From: an uncultured Eubacteriales bacterium
GTDB taxonomy: Bacteria > Bacillota > Clostridia > Christensenellales > Aristaeellaceae
DNA: 64,000 nucleotides
NCBI GenBank assembly: GCA_902801165.1
Contig: CADCHI010000001.1
Span: 62,001 to 126,000 of the forward strand
Reading direction: 5' to 3'
Shown here: positions 1 to 8,269 of the stretch, one piece after another
How the letters are laid out: each line of letters starts with the position of its first letter
Position numbering within the stretch: the first letter of the stretch is position 1
Notes under the pieces: model-generated
The model's database searches: none
What the model was told of the DNA's origin: nothing
What the model saw: only the letters and a program-made list of their open reading frames with translations
Position numbers and translations under genes: made by a program

Positions 1-38
1 TGTCCGTCGCTGACGGCGGTCGGGGAAAACCACAGTAT

Positions 39-56
39 TGCCTGCTTTGCCAGGCA
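39..56 (+). other. small hairpin next to the first ribosome binding site
   Basis: A perfect 6-bp inverted repeat (TGCCTG, loop CTTTGC, CAGGCA) ends just before the GGGGGAGG ribosome binding site of the 64-residue gene. It could be the end of an upstream terminator or could influence ribosome access. Nothing else is recognisable in positions 1-71. Confidence 0.3.
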
Positions 57-71
57 GGGGGAGGAATTGCA

Positions 72-266
72 ATGAACGAAAAGCGCGTGAGGACCGTGGA
101 CGAGATCATCTTTGAGCAGGCCGATCCGCAAGTGGTGCTGGCAAAGGGCAGTGTCTACGCCGTGGAGGCGGTGCTGGAGAAGGGCGTCGTGCTGCGCACG
201 GAACAGGGGGAGCGCTTCATGATCGACCTGAACACCTTCGAGCTGGGCTTCGAGGCGGCACTGTAG
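72..266 (+). CDS. small conserved-looking protein, 64 aa
   Basis: This is a 64-residue acidic protein with no signal peptide or membrane segment. The ATG follows a strong GGGGGAGG site and the gene ends just before a strong terminator, so it looks like a genuine last gene of an upstream operon. The alternation of hydrophobic residues in the second half (VVLRTEQGERFMIDL) suggests a small beta-barrel or SH3-like fold, but I do not recognise the family and assign no function. Confidence 0.6.
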   Translation: MNEKRVRTVDEIIFEQADPQVVLAKGSVYAVEAVLEKGVVLRTEQGERFMIDLNTFELGFEAAL

Positions 267-288
267 CGGACGAAATACGCATGATTCC

Positions 289-330
289 GGGCGGGGCCGG
301 CGCAATTTGCGTCGGCCCCGCCCGCTTTTA
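289..330 (+). terminator. Rho-independent terminator
   Basis: An 11-bp GC stem (GGGCGGGGCCG / CGGCCCCGCCC) with a 13-nt loop is followed by a short T-rich tail (GCTTTTA). It closes the small gene at 72-266 and isolates the carbohydrate operon that starts at 454. Confidence 0.8.
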
Positions 331-453
331 TGCCGCGAACCGGCCCAAATCAAACTTGGCAATCCCAGACAATAAAAGACAAGGGCAGACGATGCGTTTT
401 TCCTAACCTTGCGCTATACTGTCCTTAACAAAACGACAGAGGGGGCGACGGCC

Positions 454-1401
454 ATGACCCGTCCGACCGGGCTGCAGGCGCGGCGCAGGTGGAGCTGGAA
501 GAACTTCTGGCTGCTGACGATGACCCTTCCGGGGGCAATCTGGCTGCTGCTCATCCGCTACCTGCCCATGCTGGGCGTGATCATCTCCTTCAAGGACTAC
601 AAGGCGCAGAAGCCGAACACGTTCTGGAACAACCTGCTCAAATCGAAGTGGGTGGGCCTGAAGAACTTCCAGTTCCTGAACAGCCCCTCCACGGGCACCA
701 TGATCCGCAACACGCTGCTCTACAACGCGGTGTGGATCGTGCTGGTGCTGGTCATCGCGGTGCTGTTCGCGGTGATGATGAGCGAGTTGAAGAACCGCTT
801 CATGGCGAAGGCCTACCAGACGATGATGTTCTTTCCCTACTTCCTCAGCTGGGTGGTGGCGAGCTACTTCGTGCTGGCCTTCCTGGACCCCACCAGCGGC
901 ATGATCCCCTCCATCCAGAAGAGCCTGGGCCTGAAAGCGACCCAATTCTACATGACCACCACCTGGTGGCCGCTGATCCTGACCATTTCCAACCTGTGGA
1001 AGAACGTGGGTTACTCCAGCGTGCTGTACCTGGCGGCCATCACCGGCATCGACACCACGCTGTACGAGGCGGCGGCGGTGGACGGCGCCACCAAGAGCCA
1101 GCAGGTCTGGCACGTGACGCTGCCGGGCATCCGCCCGATGATCGTGATCCTGCTGATCATGTCCGTGGGCAAGATATTCAACGCAGACTTCGGTCTGTTC
1201 TACAACGTGCCCCAGAACTCCGGTCCGCTTTACCCTGTGACCCAGGTCATCGACACCTATGTTTACAACACCTACGCCAACACCCACAACATGGGCATGA
1301 GCGCCGCGGCGGGCCTGCTGCAGAGCGTGGTGGGCTGTCTGTGCATCGTGGTGACCAACGGCATCGTGCGCCGGATCGACGCGGAAAGCTCGCTGTTTTA
1401 G
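454..1401 (+). CDS. sugar ABC transporter permease, LplB/UgpA type
   Basis: This is an inner-membrane permease of a CUT1-type carbohydrate importer, 315 aa, normal for the family. It has about six hydrophobic segments, starting near residue 20. The cytoplasmic EAA loop is visible as YEAAAVDGATKSQQVWHVTLP, followed by GIRPMIVILLIM. I chose the ATG at 454 because AGAGGGGG lies 8 nt upstream; a longer reading frame opens at 409 but has no ribosome binding site. A TATACT -10-like sequence at 415-420 could belong to its promoter. The second permease (1552) and a broken binding protein (2635) follow. No ATPase is encoded here, as is common for Firmicute CUT1 systems that share a distant MsmX-type ATPase. 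Confidence 0.9.
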   Translation: MTRPTGLQARRRWSWKNFWLLTMTLPGAIWLLLIRYLPMLGVIISFKDYKAQKPNTFWNNLLKSKWVGLKNFQFLNSPSTGTMIRNTLLYNAVWIVLVLVIAVLFAVMMSELKNRFMAKAYQTMMFFPYFLSWVVASYFVLAFLDPTSGMIPSIQKSLGLKATQFYMTTTWWPLILTISNLWKNVGYSSVLYLAAITGIDTTLYEAAAVDGATKSQQVWHVTLPGIRPMIVILLIMSVGKIFNADFGLFYNVPQNSGPLYPVTQVIDTYVYNTYANTHNMGMSAAAGLLQSVVGCLCIVVTNGIVRRIDAESSLF

Positions 1402-1551
1402 AGCTCAGAGTTTTGAGTTAAGAGTTTAGAGATGGTTTGCTGAGTGGAAACGTGGCGGACAATCTGCCTTACACGCCCGCAAAGACAGCGGTCATCAAAT
1501 CCCGGAAGGTTTTGTTCCACGCTTCAAGCTGAAATCCAGAGAGGGTAGATC

Positions 1552-2478
1552 ATGGATAGAACACAAAGAAAACCGACTTCGGTTTTGAATACCTTCGGTC
1601 CGGGGGCGCAGGCGGTGTTCCACGTCGCGCTGGGGCTGTTCGCTCTGCTGTGCATCCTGCCCTTCGTGTTCGTCATCATCATCTCCTTCACCTCGGAGGA
1701 CAGCATCCGCCAGATCGGCTACTCCTTCATGCCGCTGAGCGGGTCCACACAGGCCTATCAGTACGTGTTCGCCCTGGGCAACGCGCTGTGGCGCAGCTAC
1801 TTCAACTCCTTCCTGATCACCGTGGTCGGCACGGTGCTGAGCGTCTCCATCTGCGTGCTGTACAGCTACCCGCTTTACCGGAAGGACTTCAAGTACCGGG
1901 GCTTCTTCAACTTCCTCAGCTTCTTCACGATGATCTTCGGCGGCGGCCTGGTGCCCACCTTCGTGGTGTGCAAGACGCTGCTGGGCCTCAGCGACAACTA
2001 TGCGGCGCTGATCGTGCCGCTGCTGTTCAGCCCCTTCAACGTGATCGTGATGCGCACCTTCTTCCAGACCACCGTGCCCACCGAGCTGATCGAGGCCTCC
2101 ACCATCGACGGCGCGGGGGAGTACCGGACGCTGCTGCAGGTGGTGCTGCCGGTGGTGAAGCCGGGCATCGCCACCATCGCGCTGCTGAACGCGCTGGCCT
2201 TCTGGAACGAATGGTTCCTGTCGCTGCTGTACATCACCAAGAACATGGACGTCATACCGCTGCAATACCTGCTGATGCGGATGCAGCGCAACGCCGACTT
2301 CCTGGCGAAGAACGCCGGGGTGCTGGGCGCGGACGCCGCCGCGGCGGCCCGCAACCTGCCCTCCCAGTCGCTGAAGATGGCGCTGGTGGTGTTCATCGTC
2401 GTGCCCATCGCCTGCGCGTACCCGTTCTTCCAGAGGTATGTCGTGGCGGGGTTGACGGTGGGATCGGTCAAGGGATGA
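1552..2478 (+). CDS. sugar ABC transporter permease, LplC/YtcP type
   Basis: This is the second membrane subunit (308 aa) of the CUT1-type importer and partner of the permease at 454. It has a hydrophobic segment near residue 25 and the typical permease core with the EAA loop (IEASTIDGAGEYRTLLQVVLP, then VVKPGIATIALL). It ends in VAGLTVGSVKG, the usual C-terminus of YtcP-like permeases (VxGxxxGAVKG). The ribosome binding site GAGAGGG lies 6 nt before the ATG. A 150-nt gap separates it from the first permease and a long imperfect hairpin (2481-2581) separates it from the binding protein. The substrate is not set by sequence; the neighbouring GH94 phosphorylase points to a disaccharide. Confidence 0.9.
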   Translation: MDRTQRKPTSVLNTFGPGAQAVFHVALGLFALLCILPFVFVIIISFTSEDSIRQIGYSFMPLSGSTQAYQYVFALGNALWRSYFNSFLITVVGTVLSVSICVLYSYPLYRKDFKYRGFFNFLSFFTMIFGGGLVPTFVVCKTLLGLSDNYAALIVPLLFSPFNVIVMRTFFQTTVPTELIEASTIDGAGEYRTLLQVVLPVVKPGIATIALLNALAFWNEWFLSLLYITKNMDVIPLQYLLMRMQRNADFLAKNAGVLGADAAAAARNLPSQSLKMALVVFIVVPIACAYPFFQRYVVAGLTVGSVKG

Positions 2479-2480
2479 TC

Positions 2481-2581
2481 GAGTGTGGAGGGTGGAGTGT
2501 TGAGTGTTGAGTTAAAAGTGCTCTGGCATGAACGCGGCAGCCGCTATCAACTCCAAATTCCACACTCCAAACTCCACACTC
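2481..2581 (+). repeat. long imperfect inverted repeat between permease and binding protein
   Basis: Two 33-nt arms (2481-2513 and 2549-2581) match at about 26 of 33 positions and are separated by 35 nt. They are built from GAGTGTGGAG-like words, a low-complexity type also seen at 1403-1433 and 51280-51316. In the operon mRNA this would fold into a large hairpin directly before the binding-protein gene. Such hairpins often stabilise or separate the expression of permease and binding-protein segments, which is inference here. Confidence 0.6.
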
Positions 2582-2634
2582 AAATCAGAATCGCACGATG
2601 GCTTGCCATCTGCAAATAGAAGGAGGATATTCCC

Positions 2635-4040
2635 ATGAAGAAAGTGCTTGCCATGATCCTTGCGGCCCTGATGCTGCTGACTGCGACCAGCTTCGCGCTG
2701 GCCGAGGATCTGCCGACCATCACCATCATGTTCCACGGCAGCAACGTGACCGACGACAGCGCGGTGCTGGAGGCCGTGAATGCCTACATCGCGGACAAGG
2801 TCGGCGCGAAGCTGGAGGTCGTCTGGGGCACCTGGGGCGACTTCGACGAGAAGGCCACCAACGCCCTGCTGTCCGGCGACAGCGGCATCGACATGGTGTT
2901 CACCTGCTCCTGGAGCGCGGATGAATACAACACCTACGCCAAGAACGGCTACTTCGTGAAGCTGGACGACCTGATCGCGGAGTACGGCGCGGACCTGACC
3001 GCCGCCATCCCCGAGAGCCTGATGCAGGCCGCCACCATCGAGGGCGCCGAGGGCATGGGCGTCTACGCCGTGAACGGCTTCAAGGACACCGCCACCCAGA
3101 ACACCTGGGACGTGAACGTCACGACTTCGGCGAGCTGTTCGCCAAGGCCAAGGAAGTCAAGGGCGACAGCTTCTATCCCTTCCTGGTTGAGCCCATGGTG
3201 CTCGAGCGCATGGTCACCGGCTCCGTCATCATTACCGGCGACTCCGGCTCCACCAACCTGCTGAGCCTGTACCTGAACCAGGACGACGTGTCCGCCGACG
3301 GCCCCGAGGGCAACGTGATCCTGAACAAGTTCGCCACCGAGGAATACAAGAAGTTCGTCGAGAAGATGCACGAGTACTATGAGGCCGGCTATGTGGATCC
3401 CTCCCTGGCCGTGGCCGAGACCAGCAACGACACCCGCACCAACGCCCAGAAGACCGGCGAGTACCTGATCGGCACCCAGAGCTATGCCTACGGCTATGAG
3501 TACAGCGCCGACGTGCTGGACCGCGGCATCGAGGTCGCCTTCGTGCCCTGCACCGAGCCCGCCAGCGAGCATCCCGAGGAGAGCTTCAAGTTCCTGGCCC
3601 TGCTGAACAGCGATCCGGCCCTGATGACTCTGCTGAACTACGGCGTCGAGGGCGTGCACTATACCCTGAACGACGAGGGCCTGGTGGAGTTCACCGACGA
3701 ACGCGCCAACTACTCCCCCTGGACCAACGGCATGGGCAACGTGACCATCCTGCCCGACACCGCCGCTGAGGGCGCGGGCTTCCGCGAGGCCTTCAAGGCC
3801 TACTACGCCTCCGCCAAGGCCATCCCCGCCGCGGGCTTCGCCTTCGACAACACCGAGGTCGCCAATGAGATGGCCGCCCTGGGCACCGTCGCCGCCCAGT
3901 ACGCCCTGGCCCTGGACGCCGGCGCTCTGGACCCCGAGACCACCCTGCCCGAGTTCCTGTCCGCGCTGGATGCCGCCGGCATGCAGACCTACCTGGATGC
4001 CGCCAACGCCCAGCTGGAGGGCTTCATGGCCGCGAAGTAA
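2635..4040 (+). pseudogene. sugar-binding protein (DUF3502 type), broken by frameshift/deletion
   Basis: The 5' part (2635-3120) encodes a signal peptide (MKKVLAMILAALMLLTATS, cleaved near ALA) and the first lobe of an extracellular solute-binding protein. The 3' part, in the -1 frame from about 3120 to 4040, reads HDFGELFAKAKEV and continues to a DUF3502-like C-terminus. At the junction TWDVNV passes directly to DFGELF. Relatives, from memory, have roughly 20 residues between these motifs, so a short deletion of 3n+1 bases probably removed them as well as shifting the frame. There is no lipobox cysteine. The AAGGAGG site 8 nt before the ATG is intact. It would be the binding protein for the permeases at 454 and 1552. 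A real inactivation and a sequencing or assembly error are both possible. Confidence 0.8.
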
Positions 4041-4092
4041 TCCCATTTGGATGGAACCTGTTGACGCGAAAGAGCTTTTCGATCGCGCCGGC

Positions 4093-4119
4093 AAAAGCCC
4101 CGATTCGTCGGGGCTTTTT
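4093..4119 (+). terminator. Rho-independent terminator
   Basis: An 11-bp stem AAAAGCCCCGA / TCGGGGCTTTTT with a TTCG tetraloop is followed by T residues. It ends the transporter transcript before the phosphorylase promoter. Confidence 0.9.
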
Positions 4120-4209
4120 GCGTGGGAAGGACCCGGACGGCGCGTTGCCGCGTCAAGTCCGCAACCCCGAACAACAAACGCCATTATGAGCCATTTTCTT
4201 TTTTCCAGC

Positions 4210-4238
4210 TTGCGATTAAAATGAATGTAGAGTAAAAT
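4210..4238 (+). promoter_or_regulatory. promoter of the GH94 phosphorylase
   Basis: A -35 TTGCGA (4210-4215) and a -10 TAAAAT (4233-4238) are separated by 17 bp. They lie between the terminator at 4093 and the ATG at 4273. Confidence 0.65.
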
Positions 4239-4272
4239 AGAACTGGCCCCGGCCAGGCGGGAGGCTGCATCT

Positions 4273-6666
4273 ATGCGCTACGGATACTTTGACGATGAGG
4301 CCCGGGAATATGTGATCGACCGGGTGGACGCGCCCTTTTCCATGACCAACTACCTGGGCACCCAGCGCATGGGCGCGGTGCTCTCCCACAACGCAGGGGG
4401 CTACTGCTGGCTGGATTCGCCGCAGTTCCACCGCGTCACCCGCTTCCGGCCCAACGGCGTGCCGATGGACTTCCCCGGCCACTATGTCTATCTGCGGGAC
4501 GCCGAGACGGGGGAGTACTGGTCCGTCAGCTGGCAGCCCACGGGCTTGCCCCTGGACGCGGCGAAGTACACCTGCCGCCACGGGCTGAGCTATTCCACCT
4601 TCACCTGCGAATACCGGGACATCGCCGCCAGCCAGACCCTGTTCATTCCCCGGGAGGCGGAGGGGGAGGACCCGGTGGAGATCTTCGACGTGCGCGTCAA
4701 AAACCTCTCCGACCGGCCCCGGACTCTCGAGGTCACGGGCTACGTGGAATTCTCGTTCCACAGCGTGGACATCGACAACCAGAACTTCCAGATGAGCCTG
4801 TACTGCGCGGGCTCCTTCCTGGAAAACGGCGCGGCGATCTGCGAGCTGCACTACGAGCCGGACAGCTTCCAGTTCCTGGCGGGCTCCTTCGAGCCGGACG
4901 GCTATGAGGGCCGCCGGGACGCCTTCATCGGTGCCTACCACACCGAGCGCAACCCCGTTGCCCTGGAGCGCGGCGCTCTGGAGGGCGGCTGCGAGCAGGG
5001 CGGCAACCCCATCGGCGCGCTGATGAAGCGGCTGACGCTGGCTCCCGGCGAGGAACAGAGAGTGCTGTTCTACCTGGGCACGGGCCGGGGCGAGGCCGCC
5101 GAACGGACCCGGAGGCGCTATGACTTCGCCGGGACCGACCGGGCCTTTGCGGAGCTTCGGCGGTTCTGGGACGAGAAGCTGGGGGCGCTCCAGGTGCGCA
5201 CGCCCCACGGGAACATGAACCGCAGCCTGAACATCTGGAACCTCTACCAGAGCGAGATCAACGTGCTGTTCTCCCGCTTCGCATCGTTCATCGAGGTGGG
5301 CGGCCGCACGGGCCTGGGCTTCCGCGACACCGCCCAGGACGCCATGTGTATCCCCCACGCGGAGCCGGAGGGCTGCCGCTGGCGGCTGACGCAGCTGCTG
5401 AACGGGCTGACCTCGCGGGGCTACGGCCTGCACCTGTTCGACCCGGCCTGGTTCGAGGGCAATGCCCGGGAGGAGGACTGGTCGCCCACGGTGGTGCCCA
5501 AGGCCGGAGACAACAAGCGCGTCCACGGCATCGACGACGCCTGCGCTGACGACGCGCTGTGGCTGGTCCCCGCGGTGCTGGAGTACGTGCGGGAAACCGG
5601 CGACGCGGCGTTCCTGGAACAGACCATTCCCTTTGCCGACGGCGGCGAGGACACCGTGTGGGCGCACATGAAGCGCATACTGGATTTCTCCTACGGCCAG
5701 CTGGGCAGTCACGGCATCACCAAGGGCCTGCGGGCCGACTGGAACGACTGCCTGAACCTGGGCGGCGGAGAGAGCGCCATGGTGGCCTTCCTGCTGGTCT
5801 GGGCGACGGAGCACTTCCTGGACGCCGCGATATTCCTGAAGGCGGATGCGGACGCGGCGGCCTACGAACCCCGCCTCGCGGCGCTGAAGGACGCCTGCCA
5901 GGCCTGCCTGTGGGACGGCAAGTGGTTCCTGCGGGGCTTTACCGCCGACGGGCGTCCCATCGGCAGCCACGCGGCCAGCGAGGGCAAGGTGCACCTGGAG
6001 AGCAACGCCTGGGCGGTGGCCTCCGGCGCGGCGACCCGGGAGCAGGGCATTTCGGCCATGGACGCGGTGGACGAGTGGCTCTACACGCCCTACGGGCTCA
6101 TGCTGAACGCCCCGGCCTTCACCCGGCGGGACGACGGCATCGGCTTCATCACCCGGGTCTATCCCGGCATCAAGGAGAACGGCTCGGTGTTCAGCCATCC
6201 CAACCCCTGGGCCTGGGTGGCGGAGTGCCGGCTGGGCCGGGGCAGCCGCGCCATGAAGCTCTATGATGCGCTGCTGCCGGAGAACCAGAACGACATCATG
6301 GAGATCCGCCAGGCCGAACCCTACACCTATTGCCAGTTCATCATGGGCCGGGACCACGCCAGCCACGGCAAGGCGCGGCATCCCTTCATGACCGGCTCGG
6401 CGGGCTGGGCCTACTTCGCCGCCACCCGGTACATGCTGGGCGTGCGGCCGGAGTTCGACCGCCTGACGGTGGACCCCTGCATCCCTGCCGAGTGGGACGG
6501 CTTTGCCGTCACCCGGCGCTGGCGCGGGGCGGAATACGAGATCACCGTCGAAAACCCGAACCACGTTGAAAAGGGCGTGGCCGCGCTGGAGGTGGACGGA
6601 GAGGCATCGGACCGCGTTCCGGCCTTCAACTCCGGCATCCACAGGGTCCGGGTCGTGATGGGGTGA
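4273..6666 (+). CDS. chbP: GH94 phosphorylase, probable N,N'-diacetylchitobiose phosphorylase
   Basis: The 797-residue protein matches the length of chitobiose phosphorylase. These inverting enzymes use inorganic phosphate to split (GlcNAc)2 into GlcNAc-1-phosphate and GlcNAc in the cytoplasm. It opens with MRYGYFDDEAREYVI, has the (alpha/alpha)6 barrel motif RFASFIEVGGRTGLGFRDT near residue 337, and the catalytic region GLRADWNDCLNLGGGES near residue 480, whose first Asp is the expected general acid. The EVGGRTGLGFRD version is the one I know from chitobiose phosphorylases; cellobiose phosphorylases carry ESGIGRGMGFRD. Late motifs HPFMTGSAGWAYF and LTVDPCIP also fit. GGGAGG lies 9 nt before the ATG. 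The phosphohexomutase at 6713 follows 46 nt later. Family assignment is firm; the exact disaccharide is inferred. Confidence 0.87.
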   Translation: MRYGYFDDEAREYVIDRVDAPFSMTNYLGTQRMGAVLSHNAGGYCWLDSPQFHRVTRFRPNGVPMDFPGHYVYLRDAETGEYWSVSWQPTGLPLDAAKYTCRHGLSYSTFTCEYRDIAASQTLFIPREAEGEDPVEIFDVRVKNLSDRPRTLEVTGYVEFSFHSVDIDNQNFQMSLYCAGSFLENGAAICELHYEPDSFQFLAGSFEPDGYEGRRDAFIGAYHTERNPVALERGALEGGCEQGGNPIGALMKRLTLAPGEEQRVLFYLGTGRGEAAERTRRRYDFAGTDRAFAELRRFWDEKLGALQVRTPHGNMNRSLNIWNLYQSEINVLFSRFASFIEVGGRTGLGFRDTAQDAMCIPHAEPEGCRWRLTQLLNGLTSRGYGLHLFDPAWFEGNAREEDWSPTVVPKAGDNKRVHGIDDACADDALWLVPAVLEYVRETGDAAFLEQTIPFADGGEDTVWAHMKRILDFSYGQLGSHGITKGLRADWNDCLNLGGGESAMVAFLLVWATEHFLDAAIFLKADADAAAYEPRLAALKDACQACLWDGKWFLRGFTADGRPIGSHAASEGKVHLESNAWAVASGAATREQGISAMDAVDEWLYTPYGLMLNAPAFTRRDDGIGFITRVYPGIKENGSVFSHPNPWAWVAECRLGRGSRAMKLYDALLPENQNDIMEIRQAEPYTYCQFIMGRDHASHGKARHPFMTGSAGWAYFAATRYMLGVRPEFDRLTVDPCIPAEWDGFAVTRRWRGAEYEITVENPNHVEKGVAALEVDGEASDRVPAFNSGIHRVRVVMG

Positions 6667-6712
6667 CCCATCGCAACAGACGCTGCATTCAAAAGAAGAG
6701 GAGGACGCTGCT

Positions 6713-8206
6713 TTGATTCAGTTTGGTACCGGCGGGTGGCGCGCGATCATCGGCGATGGCTTCACCCGGGAAAACATCCAGAAGGTGGCCGCGGCCCTGG
6801 GGCGGCGCATCGCCCGGGAGGGAGAGCGGCGGGAGATCTGCATCGGCTATGATCGGCGCTTCCTGAGCCGCGAGGCGGCCATATGGTTTTCGGAGGCCAT
6901 CGCGGGCGAGGGCATTCGGGTGAACTTCATCAACCTCTCCGCGCCGACGCCCCAGGTGATGTTCACGGTCAAGACCTGGAACCTGCCCTATGGCGTGGCC
7001 ATCACCGCCAGCCACAACCCGGCGCTGTACAACGGCATCAAGCTCTTCACCCGGGGCGGGCGGGACGCGGTGCAGGAGATCACCGACGCCATACAGGCCG
7101 AGGCGAACGCCATGAGCGCGGAGGACATCCACCCGGCGAGCTTTGAGGTGGGCCTCAGGAGCGGCTACATCACCTTCGTCGATCCCCGGGACGACTACCT
7201 GGACTCCATCATCGAGCGCATCGACACCCGGGCGATCCGCCGGCGCAGGCCGAGGATCGTGCTGGACCCGATGTACGGCGTCAGCCTGACGGGGCTTATG
7301 ACCATCCTCTACAGCAGCCGCTGCGACGTGGACGTGATCCACGACACCCACGACGCCTTCTTCGGCCGCCGCCTGCCCGCGCCCACGCTGGACACGCTGG
7401 CGGACCTGCAGCGCCAGGTGATCGACCACAACGCCGACCTGGGCATCGCCACGGACGGCGACGCCGACCGGCTGGGCGTGATCGACGAGAAGGGTCGCTA
7501 CATCAGCGCGAACATGGTGCTGGTGCTGCTGTACTACTATCTGCTGCGCTACAAGTGCTGGAAGGGCGCGGCGGTGCGCAACGTGGCCACCACCCACCTG
7601 CTGGACCGCGTGGCGGCGAAGTTCGGCGAGCAGTGCGTGGAGGTGCCGGTGGGCTTCAAGCACATCAGCGCGGCCATGCAGCGCCTGGACGCGCTGATCG
7701 GCGGCGAGTCCTCCGGCGGCCTGACGGTGCGGGGGCACATCTTTGGCAAGGACGGCCTGTACGCGGCCTCTCTGCTGGTGGAAATGCTCTGCGTCACGGG
7801 CAAGCCCCTGTCCCAAATGGTGCAGGACATCTATGCCGAGTTCGGCGAGCTGCACGTGGTGGAGTTCGACTGGCCGCTGACCGAGGAAGCCAAGGCCAGC
7901 GTCGAGGAGAGAGTGTTTGGCCGCCGGGAGCTGCCTGAGTTCGAGCTGCCCGTGCGCCGCGTCAGCTACGAGGACGGCTGCAAGGTCTACTTCGGCCAGC
8001 CCGGCGACGCGCCCGCCGATGACCCCTTCGACGTCGAGGGAATCGACGTCCAGGCCGAGAACGCCGCCGCGGGCGGGTGGATCATCGTCCGATTCAGCGG
8101 CACCGAGCCCCGGGTGCGCATCTTTGCCGAGGCGGAGACCGAGGCCCGGGCGAAGGGTCTGGTGGGGGCGATGACCCGCTTCCTGGGCCTGCCCTTCTCC
8201 GGCTGA
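6713..8206 (+). CDS. alpha-D-phosphohexomutase (phosphoglucomutase/phosphomannomutase family)
   Basis: This cytoplasmic enzyme (497 aa) interconverts hexose 1- and 6-phosphates. It starts at a TTG (6713) with AAGAGGAGG 8 nt upstream and begins IQFGTGGWRAIIGDGFT. The four signature loops are present: the phosphoserine loop TASHNPALYNGIK near residue 103, metal-binding DGDADRLGVID near residue 247, sugar-binding GGESSGG near residue 330, and phosphate-binding FSGTEPRVRI near the C-terminus. It sits 46 nt behind the GH94 phosphorylase, so it probably isomerises the sugar 1-phosphate released there. If that enzyme cleaves chitobiose, the substrate would be GlcNAc-1-phosphate, which is inference. 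A separate GlmM gene lies at 48420. Confidence 0.88.
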   Translation: MIQFGTGGWRAIIGDGFTRENIQKVAAALGRRIAREGERREICIGYDRRFLSREAAIWFSEAIAGEGIRVNFINLSAPTPQVMFTVKTWNLPYGVAITASHNPALYNGIKLFTRGGRDAVQEITDAIQAEANAMSAEDIHPASFEVGLRSGYITFVDPRDDYLDSIIERIDTRAIRRRRPRIVLDPMYGVSLTGLMTILYSSRCDVDVIHDTHDAFFGRRLPAPTLDTLADLQRQVIDHNADLGIATDGDADRLGVIDEKGRYISANMVLVLLYYYLLRYKCWKGAAVRNVATTHLLDRVAAKFGEQCVEVPVGFKHISAAMQRLDALIGGESSGGLTVRGHIFGKDGLYAASLLVEMLCVTGKPLSQMVQDIYAEFGELHVVEFDWPLTEEAKASVEERVFGRRELPEFELPVRRVSYEDGCKVYFGQPGDAPADDPFDVEGIDVQAENAAAGGWIIVRFSGTEPRVRIFAEAETEARAKGLVGAMTRFLGLPFSG

Positions 8207-8269
8207 GGAATCGCGCCTGACCTGCCGCTTGCTTGATTTGTCGACATTGCCGAGATGGAGGGCCTGCAC

